A program made the translations under genes and the position numbers. Below, piece after piece: positions 50,886-60,484 of a stretch of DNA of 64,000 bases (the stretch's first letter is position 1; each line of letters begins with the position of its first letter). The notes beneath the pieces were generated by a model that saw only the letters and a list, made by a program, of their open reading frames with translations, was not told the DNA's origin and searched no databases. Origin of the DNA: Actinomadura syzygii (GTDB lineage: Bacteria; Actinomycetota; Actinomycetes; Streptosporangiales; Streptosporangiaceae); the NCBI RefSeq assembly GCF_008085905.1, contig NZ_VSFF01000016.1, forward strand, positions 124,001 through 188,000. The letters run 5' to 3'.

Positions 50886-52019
50886 ATGGCGCTGCTGACC
50901 TTGGCCGACTACGAGAGCACCGCTGGCAGCCTGGCAGCGTGGCCGCCTGGTGTGTGGGACTTCCTGACCGGAGGCGCCGGTACCGAGTCCACCGTGACCG
51001 CCAATCGTGAGGCCTTCGCACGCTGGCGGCTGATGCCCCGCGTCTGCGTGGACGTCTCCGTCGTCGAGACCTCCACCACGGTCCTGGGCAGTGACTGGGA
51101 CCTGCCGGTGGCGTTCGCGCCCACCGCCCTGCACGAGGTATGCACGCGCGACGCAGAGGCCGCGACCGCGTCCGCCGCGACCGCGCTGGGCGTGCCGATG
51201 GTGGTCTCGGCCCTGTCCTCCCGCACGATCGAGGACATCGCCGACGCCGCCCCCGAGGCGACGCTGTGGCAGCAGGTGTACCTGTTCCGGGACCGCAAAG
51301 TCACCGCCTCGCTGGTTCAGCGGGCCTCCGCAGCCGGCGCCCAGGCGATCGTCGTCACCGTCGATGTGCCTCGGCCTGCGCGGCGGCTGCGCGACATCCG
51401 CAACGAGTTGCGGTTTCCGCCGCATGTGCAGGCCCGCAACCTGGCCGCCTCGACCGGGAGGGCCCCGGACGTCTCCTCCCCCAGCGCGCACACGGCCGAA
51501 GCGATGGACCCTTCGGTGACCTGGGAGGACGTGCAGTGGCTCACCGAGCTGAGCGCGCTGCCCGTCCTGGTCAAGGGGATCCAGGTTGGCCAAGACGCCG
51601 AGCACGCCCGGCGGGCCGGTGCGGCGGGGGTCATCGTCAGCAACCACGGCGGCCGGCAGCTCGACCGGGCCCGGCCGACGCTGGACGCGCTCCCTGAGAT
51701 CCGCACCGCCGTCCCCAGCGGGTACCCGGTGCTGCTGGACGGCGGTGTCCGGACCGGTGCCGAGGTGATGATCGCGCTGGCGCTCGGCGCGGACGCGGTC
51801 CTGGTCGGCCGCCCGGTGCTGCACGGGCTGGCGGTGGCCGGCAAGCACGGCGCCGCGATGGTGCTGGGCATCCTGCGCGCCGAACTCACCGACGCGATGG
51901 CCCAGTCCGGGCACCCCACCCTGGACAGCGTGGACCGCTCGGCCATCCACCCGGCTCCCGATCCCGCGCTCCTCAGCGCGGACACCGTACCGCCGCCTGC
52001 TCCACGGGTGTTGCGATGA
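50886..52019 (+). CDS. hmo: FMN-dependent 4-hydroxymandelate oxidase
   Basis: 377 aa, 15 nt after hmaS. Glycolate/lactate-oxidase barrel: WDFLTGGAGTESTVTANREA (Trp where lactate oxidases have Tyr, as in Hmo), PTALHEVCTRDAEAATASAA, LVKGIQVGQDAEHARRAGAA, catalytic His in VIVSNHGGRQLDRARPTLDA, and FMN-phosphate loop LLDGGVRTGAEVMIALALGA. Would oxidise 4-hydroxymandelate to 4-hydroxyphenylglyoxylate. The aminotransferase HpgT that would complete hydroxyphenylglycine is absent from the window. Its stop overlaps the next start. Confidence 0.82.
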   Translation: MALLTLADYESTAGSLAAWPPGVWDFLTGGAGTESTVTANREAFARWRLMPRVCVDVSVVETSTTVLGSDWDLPVAFAPTALHEVCTRDAEAATASAATALGVPMVVSALSSRTIEDIADAAPEATLWQQVYLFRDRKVTASLVQRASAAGAQAIVVTVDVPRPARRLRDIRNELRFPPHVQARNLAASTGRAPDVSSPSAHTAEAMDPSVTWEDVQWLTELSALPVLVKGIQVGQDAEHARRAGAAGVIVSNHGGRQLDRARPTLDALPEIRTAVPSGYPVLLDGGVRTGAEVMIALALGADAVLVGRPVLHGLAVAGKHGAAMVLGILRAELTDAMAQSGHPTLDSVDRSAIHPAPDPALLSADTVPPPAPRVLR

Positions 52020-52888
52020 GCGCCGCAACGGCAGGGCTTCTGCTCATCGTCGGGGTGTGCGCCGGGGTCGGCGGCAGCCTGATGGGCGCCGCCACCCTGA
52101 TCACCCTGCCCGCGCTGCTGGCGCTGGGCCTCCCCCCGCAAGCGGCGAGCGTGTCCACCATCATCGGGCAGACCCCCGGCGGCCTCACCGGCCTGTACGG
52201 CTACCGCCGCCAACTCCCCCGCGACCGCCGCCTGCTCACCCTCCTGCTGGCCGCCATGACCACCGGATCCGCCCTCGGCGGTGTCCTGCTGGTCACCGTC
52301 CCCGCCGACTGGCTCGACCACCTCATCCCCTGCGCCATCGCCGCCGCCACCGCCTTCATCGCCGCCCAGCCGCTGCTGCGCGCCCGTGGCCGGCACCGCC
52401 GCACCCGCCCTGGTGCGGCTCTCGCCGATCCCCCTGACGCATGCCGTTCACAGGCTTGTCCCCCGGCCGGTGAAGCAGGCGTAGCCCTGCGCGAGGACAA
52501 CCGGCCCGCGCCCCACCCGGCCGACCAGTGCTATCCCACGGGCAGGCTGATCGCCGCCGCCGCGGCCTCGGGAGTGTACGGAGGATGGCTGAGCGTCTGT
52601 CTGGGCACCGTGATCATCGGCCTGGTCGGCGGAGCGCTCCCCCACGCCAGCGTCCAGCAACTCAACGCGATCCGGATGCTGCTGAGCACGGCCAGCAGCG
52701 CCGCAGCCACCGCGGTCTTCGTCGCCAGCGGGGTCGCGCACTGGCCCACCATCGCCATGATCGGCACCGGCACCCTCCTAGGCGGCTGGGGCGGCGCACG
52801 TATCGGGCAACGCCTCCCGCCCCTCCTGCTGCGCGCTCTGATCGTGGCCGTCGGTGTGGCGTCCACGACTCAGGCTCTCATCGCATGA
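52016..52888 (+). CDS. TauE/SafE-family membrane exporter
   Basis: 290 aa; ATGA overlap with hmo. LLLIVGVCAGVGGSLMGAAT, then ITLPALLALGLPPQAASVST is the first TauE/SafE repeat; SGVYGGWLSVCLGTVIIGLV and LLGGWGGARIGQRLPPLLLR are the second. About eight membrane helices with a ~55-residue polar loop. The family exports sulfonates and other organic anions, so export of an aryl-glyoxylate or hydroxymandelate is a reasonable guess. No gene follows until 53267. Confidence 0.8.
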   Translation: MSAATAGLLLIVGVCAGVGGSLMGAATLITLPALLALGLPPQAASVSTIIGQTPGGLTGLYGYRRQLPRDRRLLTLLLAAMTTGSALGGVLLVTVPADWLDHLIPCAIAAATAFIAAQPLLRARGRHRRTRPGAALADPPDACRSQACPPAGEAGVALREDNRPAPHPADQCYPTGRLIAAAAASGVYGGWLSVCLGTVIIGLVGGALPHASVQQLNAIRMLLSTASSAAATAVFVASGVAHWPTIAMIGTGTLLGGWGGARIGQRLPPLLLRALIVAVGVASTTQALIA

Positions 52889-53266
52889 CGCGCACGCATC
52901 CCATCCAAAACCGCGCCGATCACCGCTGTGCAGGAGGGCCGTCTCGCCAGAAGCACAGCGTTCCGACGGTCAGGCATGCGATATCACCCCTGTAACCGTC
53001 CCGCGGTCCCGGACGGGAACACCCCGCACCGCGGCGACAACATGCCTGACTGCGCTGCGCGGGCAGCAGCGCCGACTGCATGAGCCGGTCAGCGCGCGCC
53101 GAATACGACCCGCCCTGCACACAGGCGGGTGGCTGAGCTGGGCCACGACACGCTCGCCGGTCCCAGTACGAGGGTGGGGCTGAACCCGGTCAACCTAGAT
53201 CACGAGCCCGGCTTCTGCCCCGGCACCACACACCAGGGCAGTGCACGAATTCGGAACCGGTCCAGC

Positions 53267-54439
53267 TCAGAAACGGGTGTGCTCGTTCACCCTCGTCACC
53301 GCGCGGATCTGGGCGGCTGGCATGCCCGTGATGCCCTCCAGGTTCGTGCCCTCCAGGTTCGTACCCTCCAGGTTCGCGTTCCGAAGGTCCGCGCCCTCCA
53401 GGTCGGCGTCCCTAAGGGTCGCGTCCTTTAGGGTCGTGGCCACCAGGTGCGCCTCCCTCAAGTTCGCGTTGCTCAAGGTCGCATCCCGCAGGTTCGCACC
53501 CCGCAGGTCCGCGCCCTCCATGCGCGCGAGCGGCAGGTACGCGCCCCAAAGGTTCGCGCCCCGCAGGTCCGCGCCGACCAAGTCCGCGCGCGCCAGGCTC
53601 GCGCCCACCAGGATCGCATCCCGCAGGTCCGCCTCCCGCAAATCCGCGCCCTCCAGGCTCGCGCCCTGCAAGTCCGCGCCCACCAGGTCCGCGCCGACCA
53701 AGTCCGCGCGCGCCAGAGTCGCGCCCATCAGGTCCGCGCGCACAAGGTGCGCGCCTACCAGGTCCGCGCGCACCAGGTCCGCGCCTACCAGGTTCGCAGC
53801 CCGCAGGTCCGCGCTCTCCAGGCGAGCCGCGTGAAGGTAAAGGCGGCTGAGATTGAGAGTGCGGCGTTCTGGACGGTGTGGTCGGCTCCCGAGAGCGGTG
53901 AGCGCGGCCTGGACGTCCGCGTCGGGCTCATCGGGCAGGCGGCGCGGTCGGCCCAGGCTAGGACCGCCGTCGTTGTCGGGACGGACGGCTGGGGCGCAGC
54001 GCCGCACGAACGCCTCCAGCACCTCCACGACGTCGTTGTGATGAGGGCGAGAGTCAGTGGCCACCTGGGCAAGGGTGTAGATGCCGCCCAGGCGGGCGTC
54101 GACGTCGGACGAACTGAGCCGCTCCAGCGCCTTGGTGAACCGGTCGGTGACCTGCCCGCGATGGGAGAGCCGGTAGTTGCGAGCGGTGTACAGCAGCGAG
54201 ACCGCCACCACAACCGCGCCACCCGCCGACACCACCAGCAGGCGCGCGTTGTGGCGGTCCTTGGCATCCCCGCCCTTGCCCTCCAGCCCCATCCACGCGG
54301 GCATCTTCCACAACGCCATCCCGTACACGACCGCCAGTCCGACCAGGCCGAGCCCGGCCAGCACCACCCCGACACCGCGCACGCCCGGCCGCGCGGCCGT
54401 GTACTGACCCCACCGCTGCAACCGCGTCATCCACCCCAC
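53267..54439 (-). CDS. membrane-anchored pentapeptide-repeat protein
   Basis: 390 aa. Two N-terminal membrane helices (GVGVVLAGLGLVGLAVVYGM, LLVVSAGGAVVVAVSLLYTA), a short helical domain (RFTKALERLSSSDVDARLGG) and then ~30 pentapeptides from residue ~210 (A-[DN]-L-x-x; e.g. ADLVGADLVGADLQGASLEG). The repeats fold as a right-handed quadrilateral helix that can mimic DNA; membrane-tethered forms of unknown role are common in actinomycetes. At DNA level the repeats form a ~15-bp periodic tract at 53340-53830. Confidence 0.9.
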   Translation of the reverse strand: MGWMTRLQRWGQYTAARPGVRGVGVVLAGLGLVGLAVVYGMALWKMPAWMGLEGKGGDAKDRHNARLLVVSAGGAVVVAVSLLYTARNYRLSHRGQVTDRFTKALERLSSSDVDARLGGIYTLAQVATDSRPHHNDVVEVLEAFVRRCAPAVRPDNDGGPSLGRPRRLPDEPDADVQAALTALGSRPHRPERRTLNLSRLYLHAARLESADLRAANLVGADLVRADLVGAHLVRADLMGATLARADLVGADLVGADLQGASLEGADLREADLRDAILVGASLARADLVGADLRGANLWGAYLPLARMEGADLRGANLRDATLSNANLREAHLVATTLKDATLRDADLEGADLRNANLEGTNLEGTNLEGITGMPAAQIRAVTRVNEHTRF

Positions 54440-55383
54440 GGCGACCAGTCAACGGGCGTTTGCCCCTATCGCGCCGATACTGGCCACATCCGGATCGCCA
54501 GAAGAGCGCGACGGCGCCTCCTGCACCCACGCGGGGGACGCGACGACCTCCATCGATGCGATCGAAGGCGGCGACCGCCTCCGGGGCCAGCCCGGACGAG
54601 TCCGTGGGGCGGACTCCGGGGACCGTCCCGCGATCGGCGAACCGCATCTCTAGCATCTGGCGCTGCGCCCGGTCAGCCCCTCCACGGCGTTCCAGGCTCC
54701 CGTACGCCGCCGGACCGCCCCTCAACACAGCCGTCGACCCGACCCCCATCAGCACTGGCTCGGGCTGCAGACGATCGAACGTCTGAAGTCTCTCCGACGC
54801 GATCACCGACAGTTGCCGGTACCGCCCACCCCTATCCGGAACCGTTTCAGCCGCCTGGGGATGAGGCAGCGGCCCGCGCTACCTACCGATCTGTCGATGA
54901 GAACTGTCCCAATCGGCGGGCACGCGAATGCACGGCGGATGAGGCAGGCTCGGTTTCCCGGTCAACGGGGCGATCGGCGGCGGGGTCGCCGAAGAGCCGT
55001 TGCCCTTATCGCTTGAGGTGCAGCAGTTACAGCGCTTGCAGCGGCGACCACCAACATCAATCTAGAACGAATCCGCATGATCCACCCTCATCTCCCCCTC
55101 GAACTAATAGCCGAATACCGCACTCGACGATAGGACACTCCTCGTCACCAGCAATGTCACCGGTAATGTCATAGGGAATGTCGCGACGGTCTGACGTCAT
55201 GAGGGAGTACTTGGGCGTTTCAGGCATCCAGCCGCGCACAGCGAACGCGTAAGACAATCGCCGTGACACTGTCATCCCTACACTCACTGTGGAGCGCAGT
55301 CTCAGGCACCAGAGAACAACGACGGCAGGCCCCGCCGCGTGTTCGATCGCCCTTGGCGCGACCGAGATGACAGGGAGCAATCC
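54440..55383. other. gene-poor stretch
   Basis: No secure gene. A minus frame ending at 55057 has a coding-like 56-residue end (from 55227: MPETPKYSLMTSDRRDI, YDITGDIAGDEECPIVECGI), and AATGTCA repeats three times at 12-bp spacing (55153, 55165, 55177). It might be a small peptide gene or a promoter. Confidence 0.35.
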
Positions 55384-55749
55384 ATGAAGAGAGCCATGGC
55401 TGTATCCGCCGCTGCCGCAGTGCTGGTATTGGGTTCCATCGCCTGCGGAAGCGACTCAAGGAAAAGCATCAGCGGTCACCGCCTAGCACCGTCGGCGGCG
55501 GGAACCTCGCCGAACACCTCACGCGGCCACACCCCCAACGAAGACGACGGGCCAGGCGCCGATGAGGGTGGAGAGCTCACGCCGGCACAGAAGAGGGCCC
55601 TGGCCAAAGCGGTGGAATGCATGCGCAACAAGGGCTACACCATGCCCGAGCCCACCTCACCCGTCATCGCCCCGAAGAATATAGACGGCATGGACCCGAC
55701 GAAGGTCAACCGAGATGCCCAGGAATGCGCAGCCCAGGCCGCCCGATAG
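55384..55749 (+). CDS. small secreted lipoprotein
   Basis: 121 aa from the ATG at 55384 (AGGGAG upstream). MKRAMAVSAAAAVLVLGSIA then C is a lipobox (GSIAC). The mature part is polar and Ser/Gly-rich, then helical: LTPAQKRALAKAVECMRNKG and VNRDAQECAAQAAR, with two Cys likely disulfide-bonded. A common actinomycete lipoprotein type, function unknown. 55750-56038 holds no gene. Confidence 0.7.
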   Translation: MKRAMAVSAAAAVLVLGSIACGSDSRKSISGHRLAPSAAGTSPNTSRGHTPNEDDGPGADEGGELTPAQKRALAKAVECMRNKGYTMPEPTSPVIAPKNIDGMDPTKVNRDAQECAAQAAR

Positions 55750-56038
55750 CCGTGCTCAGTCGTCACCGCCCAGCTGCCGGCGCCCATATCAAGAGCCGCA
55801 AGCGGCACATCGAACCATTCACCTACCGAACCATCCCGCGCGCAGCCGGCATCGGCCAGCGCGCGCCCCCGCCGCTGGCCAGGTCACCGTGTAGGCGCCG
55901 CGACGGCGAGGCGGCGGCGACCAGGTTCGCCGAGATCAGTCGCGCAGGACACCTAATGGCCTTCCTTTCCCGACCACTGGGATTGGACAAGGGAGAACCG
56001 AACAGCCGGCAGATCTGAAGTAAAGGAAGCCTCATTCA

Positions 56039-56845
56039 GTGGAGATCTCGATCCTGGGCCCGCTTGAAATCACAGACGAGCACGGGAGAGCGGTCGTCCG
56101 GGCCCACGGAGGGCCGCATCTGGTCCCCGCGCTGCTGTGCATATTGGCGCTGCGGGAGCAGTCCTGGTCAGGCGCCGAACTCAAGACGCTCCTGTGGGAA
56201 CGTGAGCGGGACCTGACCTCATCGTGGACGACCTTGATCTACCGAACTCGTCTGCTGCTGCCCGATCGGCGGCTGGAGACCGAGCGGGGCATGGTGCCAC
56301 CGCACTACCGCCTCAAGCGTCTCCCCGGCGATGTCTTCGATGTGGAACGTTTCCGTGACGCGATGGACCACGCGACGCGCTCCCGCAACGCTGGCGATCT
56401 GACCACGGCCGCAGAGCGCTACCACGAGGGACTTCGGCTGTGGCGTTCCGACGGCAGCGGCCCTCTGCTCCCGGACTTCCCCGCGACCTACCTGATGCGA
56501 CAGAATGACCAGTACCTGGAATTGCTGCGCCAATATCGTGATGCCGCCGAGGGCTACGGCGAGACCATCCTTGAACTCGGCGGCCACGGCCAATGCCTGG
56601 CCGACGCCCTTGGTCACTTCATCGCGCGGCAGCCGGACGACGCACGTCTCCACCAGCTCCGGATGATCGCCCTCTATCGTGCGGGACGTAAGGGGGAGGC
56701 ACTTCAGGCCCATCGAGACGCATGCGCCATCTTCCAACACCACTTTGAGGCTCCTCCCCCGCCGGCTCTCGATCGGGTCCGTGAGCAGATCGCTCATGAT
56801 GATCGGCGACTATGGGGCCCGCTTGATTCGATCGATTCCCACTGA
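56039..56845 (+). CDS. SARP-type transcriptional activator (short form)
   Basis: 268 aa, GTG start with AAAGGAAG upstream. VEISILGPLEITDEHGRAVV, HLVPALLCILALREQSWSGA and ELKTLLWERERDLTSSWTTL form an OmpR-like winged helix; VERFRDAMDHATRSRNAGDL onward is the bacterial transcriptional activation domain (BTAD) with GRKGEALQAHRDACAIFQHH. Short SARPs activate specialised-metabolite genes. A paralogue in inverted orientation lies at 57390-58244. Strong terminator 23 nt downstream. Confidence 0.85.
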   Translation: MEISILGPLEITDEHGRAVVRAHGGPHLVPALLCILALREQSWSGAELKTLLWERERDLTSSWTTLIYRTRLLLPDRRLETERGMVPPHYRLKRLPGDVFDVERFRDAMDHATRSRNAGDLTTAAERYHEGLRLWRSDGSGPLLPDFPATYLMRQNDQYLELLRQYRDAAEGYGETILELGGHGQCLADALGHFIARQPDDARLHQLRMIALYRAGRKGEALQAHRDACAIFQHHFEAPPPPALDRVREQIAHDDRRLWGPLDSIDSH

Positions 56846-56867
56846 CCTCCCAACCCGGTGATCACAC

Positions 56868-56902
56868 GGTGAGCCCGTCCCGTCCGTCGGGACGGGCTCA
56901 CC
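56868..56902 (+). terminator. strong hairpin terminator
   Basis: 14-bp perfect stem GGTGAGCCCGTCCC with its complement, loop GTCCGTC. Confidence 0.85.
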
Positions 56903-57120
56903 ACCCACGTGGTGTTACCGCGGGTTCAGTGTCCTTTGCGGGTCTGGCACGACGGGACACCACACCGTCAGCACTACGCAGGGAACGGCCCAGGCGAAGG
57001 TGACGACGGTCGCAGTGGACCGGCCCCGTGCGCGGCAGAACAGCGGCGGCGCGTCAGGTCGGCGCGGACCGGGTCGGGCAGGACGGGCCAAAGCCGTTGG
57101 TTACGGCGGGCAGCCGGTAG

Positions 57121-57546
57121 ATGGACGCCGACCATCCCACCGCCGCACTCCTCGTCGCCTCCTTCCACGGTCGCCTCGACGACGCCCTGCTCCGGGCCGC
57201 CGGCCTCATCGCGATATGGGCCGCCTCGATCGGCGTCGCGCCACCCGGCTTCGGCCGGATCGACGCCGAAGCCAGCGCAGGCCGGCGCCGCGCGACCTGT
57301 GACCGGTGGCAGGCGCTGGAGCAAACACCGACCGGGGACGACGACACATTCGTCAGATTCCGAGTCGTCAGAGCCCGTGTTTCCCCAGGTCACCTGTGCG
57401 GCGGTGGCCGATTGTTCGATGCGCCAGTTGCCGCTGGCGTCGTCCAAGCACGGTATTCCCGTGTCGTCCACAGTCGTGGATCATCGCGAGCGATCTGCTC
57501 GCGGACGTGGTCAAGGACTGGTGGCGGCGCGGCCTCGAAGTGGTGA
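57121..57546 (+). CDS. hypothetical protein, 3' end uncertain
   Basis: MDADHPTAALLVASFHGRLD, then ALLRAAGLIAIWAASIGVAP is coding-like helical sequence. The frame continues to 57546 but overlaps the convergent SARP gene by ~150 nt, and its end looks noncoding. The true protein is probably ~90 aa. Not recognised. Confidence 0.4.
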   Translation: MDADHPTAALLVASFHGRLDDALLRAAGLIAIWAASIGVAPPGFGRIDAEASAGRRRATCDRWQALEQTPTGDDDTFVRFRVVRARVSPGHLCGGGRLFDAPVAAGVVQARYSRVVHSRGSSRAICSRTWSRTGGGAASKW

Positions 57547-58244
57547 TCGAACATGGCCTGCGCCTCGTGATGGGCTCGGAGCGCCTCACCTTTGCGGCCC
57601 AAACGATAGAGGATGATCATCCGGAGTAGGTGCAGGCGCGTGTTGCCTGGCTGGCGGGTGATCAGTCCGTGCAGACAATCGGCCAGTTCTACGCTGTGCT
57701 CGCCGAGTTCGAGCCGGGTCTCTGCATAGCCTTCGGTGGCGCTCTGGTACTCGCGCAACAGGTCCACGTAGTGCTCGTTCTGCCGCATCGCATAGGTCTC
57801 GGGGAAGTCCGGGAGCAGAGGCTCGCTGCCGTCGGAGCGCCACAGACGCAGTGCTGCGCCGTAGGAGTTCGCCGCGGCTCTCAGGTCGCCGGCCTTGTGG
57901 GAGCGTGTCGCGTGTGCCATCGCCGTGCGGAAGTCGGCCACGTCGAAAACGTCGCCCCGCAGGCGCTTGAGGCGGTAGTGCGGTGGCACCTTGCCCCGCT
58001 CGGTCTCCAGCCGCCGATCGGGCAGCACGAGTCGGGCCCGTCTGGTCAGGCTCGTCCATGAGGAGGTGAGGTCTCGGTCGTGCTCCCACAGGAGCGTCTT
58101 GAGTTCAGGGCCCGACCACGCCCCGTCCTTGAGTGCGAGTATGCAGATCAGTGCGGGGACCAGATGCGGCCCTCCGTAGGTTTGGACGACCGCATTCCCG
58201 TGATCGTCCCTGAGCACAAGTCGGCCCAGGATCGAGATCTCCAT
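57390..58244 (-). CDS. SARP-type transcriptional activator, paralogue
   Basis: 284 aa from the ATG at 58244. MEISILGRLVLRDDHGNAVV, LLWEHDRDLTSSWTSLTRRA and GRKGEALRAHHEAQAMFDHH align closely along the whole length with the SARP at 56039, so the two arose by duplication. The extra C-terminal ~25 residues look unstructured. Divergent from the SARP-methyltransferase fusion gene. Confidence 0.83.
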   Translation of the reverse strand: MEISILGRLVLRDDHGNAVVQTYGGPHLVPALICILALKDGAWSGPELKTLLWEHDRDLTSSWTSLTRRARLVLPDRRLETERGKVPPHYRLKRLRGDVFDVADFRTAMAHATRSHKAGDLRAAANSYGAALRLWRSDGSEPLLPDFPETYAMRQNEHYVDLLREYQSATEGYAETRLELGEHSVELADCLHGLITRQPGNTRLHLLRMIILYRLGRKGEALRAHHEAQAMFDHHFEAAPPPVLDHVREQIARDDPRLWTTREYRAWTTPAATGASNNRPPPHR

Positions 58245-58446
58245 TGAGGCATCCTTTAGTCCAGGGGCTGCTGGCGGGATGCGGCTGTGGGGCCCGAGGG
58301 GCATCGCAAAGCCGGGTGCTCGATTATCTGCGACTACGCGCGTTTGGGTGCTTCACGGTCATGACGTGGGCTCATCGCAGTATGAGCTTCAGCAGCGAAA
58401 CTGATTTACCTGCTGTTCATTATTCGCGGTAGTTAACTTCCTTCGT

Positions 58447-58743
58447 TTAAGGGGCTCCGGGGGACGGAAATAGTTCGATGTCGATCAGGGGGGAGCCGCG
58501 TGCACTGGTGACAGCAATGTGCACTCCGGGGGACGCGTGACCTGCCGAAGCTCGTCGTATCCGTGCTCTCAGCAGTGCACGCGGCATAGGTTCTGAAAAG
58601 AGGTCGACCCAGGTCAACGCGATACGCTCATTCGCCACCCCGCGCGTTCCGAGAGGGGTGTTGCCCGACCCGAACGGACTTTTTCTGGAGATCGGTCGGC
58701 ATCGCACAGGAGACGGCTGTTGATAGGTTAGCGAGACTGTCAC
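58447..58743 (-). CDS. possible small hypothetical protein
   Basis: Coding-like part ERIALTWVDLFSEPMPRALL, then VHIAVTSARGSPLIDIELFP. A GTG at about 58638 after GGAACGCGCGGG is the better start. No family recognised. Confidence 0.4.
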   Translation of the reverse strand: MTVSLTYQQPSPVRCRPISRKSPFGSGNTPLGTRGVANERIALTWVDLFSEPMPRALLRARIRRASAGHASPGVHIAVTSARGSPLIDIELFPSPGAP

Positions 58744-58897
58744 TCCCGGAAAGGTAGTGGAGTCAAGTCATCGCTCGGTCATCACGTTCATCGTGTTGCG
58801 GTTGAACGCAACCGTGTCCTGATCCGGCCGTGGATCCGGCGGCTGGCGTGGCCGCGTCCAACTGTTCAAGATCATGCAGGCGAGAGAGGATGACGGA

Positions 58898-60484
58898 GTG
58901 GAGATACGGGTCCTCGGGCATCGGCTTGGGGTCAGAGACGACGACGGTGCGCCGATTGTCATTTCCCGTAGGCAGGTCCGGGAGCTGCTATGCGTCCTGG
59001 CGATCGAGCGCGGTGCCTTGGTGTCTGCCGCCAGACTCGCCGAGTTGCTGTGGGATCCGGAGGACGCGCACCGGACCCGAGGCCCCAAACAGGTCATTTA
59101 TAACGCGCGCCGGGTGCTGCCCGCAGATCGACTCCGCAGCAAGGACGGCGGGTACCGTCTCCACCTGACCGACGCCGACTACCTCGACCTTAGCGAGTTT
59201 CAGCAGTTGACCGATCAGGCCCGCTCCGTCCACGGCACCGCGCCGGAGACCGCTGTCGAGTTGTACCGGCGGGCGTTGGACCTGGGGGGTACAGCGCCGC
59301 TCGGGGACCTGCCGCAGACCACCGGGATGGAGCCGATCCGGCAGAGCCTGCTCGGCGGTCTATTGGATGCGCGGGAGGAGCTGGCCGAAGCGCTGCTGCG
59401 CCTGCACAAATTTCGAGAGGTGATCGACTCGGTCACCCTCTGGCTAATGGAGCACCCCTACAGCGAACACCTGGTCGGACTGCTGATGCTGGCCCACTAT
59501 CGCTCAGGCCGGACGGCTGAAGCGCTGAGGGTCTACCGTGAATTTCTCACACTGCTCGGTCCGCGCGCCAAACCCGGCGGATGGCTGAACGGCGTCGCCG
59601 TGCAGATCAGCGAAAACCGCGACGATGACTGGGGCCCGCGGCCAGTCCACCTCGCCACCGACGAGCACCGCTTAACGGGCGGTATCGACACCACAACGCC
59701 GAGCCCGGCGCGCGTCTACGATGTCCTGTTGGGCGGCAAAGACAATTTCGCCGTCGACCATGAGGCGGCCGGACGGCTGACCAAGCGATTTCCGTTCGCT
59801 CCACAGACGGCTCGGGTGAACCGCGCCTGGGTCATCCGTGTCGTGCGCTTCTTGCTTCAAGCTGGAGTCCGCCAGTTCATCGACCTCGGGAGCGGTCTGC
59901 CGACCCTGGAGAACGTACACGACGTCGCGCAACGGAAGGCACCTGGCAGCCCTGTGGTGTATGTCGATTCCGACCCGCTGGTGTGCATTTACGGTCGCGC
60001 GCTCCTGCAGCAGAATCAGAAGGTCGCCATGATCGAGGCGAATGCCGCCCGCCCGCAGGAGATCCTGGAGGACCCCGCGACGCAGCGACTCATCGACTTC
60101 GACCAGCCAGTGGCGATTCTGCTGGCCACCGTCTTGCACTTCATCTCTGACCGAGACGACCCCTCTGCGGCCGTGAGGGCCTACGTTGAAGCGTTGCCCC
60201 CTGGCGGCTACCTTGCCATCTCCCACTGCACGGTCCCTGCCGAACGCGCCGAGCAGGCCCAGGCGCAGACCGCTCCCGATATCTGGGGCGGGTCCGGTAT
60301 CCATCCGCGCGACCATGACGTGATCGCGCGCTATTTCGACGGACTCACCCTGATGGAGCCGGGGCGACTGGTCGACGCACCCGACTGGCACCCTGAACTG
60401 GCCATCGACAAAGTCGAGAAGGGCCTAGGAAACTACTGGGTCGGCGTCGGACGAAAAGATACGGCACCGCTCACCGGGGCCTGA
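58898..60484 (+). CDS. SARP fused to a DUF574-type SAM methyltransferase
   Basis: 528 aa from the GTG at 58898 (GAGAGG upstream). Residues 1-~250 are a SARP: VEIRVLGHRLGVRDDDGAPI, RELLCVLAIERGALVSAARL (winged helix), then a BTAD ending SGRTAEALRVYREFLTLLG. Residues ~262-528 are the DUF574/Methyltransf_19 family: PSPARVYDVLLGGKDNFAVD, GVRQFIDLGSGLPTLENVHD, VVYVDSDPLVCIYGRALL and SDRDDPSAAVRAYVEALPPG. Both halves look complete, with no indel. Reaction of the second half unknown. Overlaps the convergent P450 gene by 14 nt. Confidence 0.82.
   Translation: MEIRVLGHRLGVRDDDGAPIVISRRQVRELLCVLAIERGALVSAARLAELLWDPEDAHRTRGPKQVIYNARRVLPADRLRSKDGGYRLHLTDADYLDLSEFQQLTDQARSVHGTAPETAVELYRRALDLGGTAPLGDLPQTTGMEPIRQSLLGGLLDAREELAEALLRLHKFREVIDSVTLWLMEHPYSEHLVGLLMLAHYRSGRTAEALRVYREFLTLLGPRAKPGGWLNGVAVQISENRDDDWGPRPVHLATDEHRLTGGIDTTTPSPARVYDVLLGGKDNFAVDHEAAGRLTKRFPFAPQTARVNRAWVIRVVRFLLQAGVRQFIDLGSGLPTLENVHDVAQRKAPGSPVVYVDSDPLVCIYGRALLQQNQKVAMIEANAARPQEILEDPATQRLIDFDQPVAILLATVLHFISDRDDPSAAVRAYVEALPPGGYLAISHCTVPAERAEQAQAQTAPDIWGGSGIHPRDHDVIARYFDGLTLMEPGRLVDAPDWHPELAIDKVEKGLGNYWVGVGRKDTAPLTGA

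Noticed and set aside
53447..55174. 575-aa plus frame made of RVRAHQVRAPQ-type repeats
   Set aside because: Complement of the pentapeptide repeats of the minus-strand gene.
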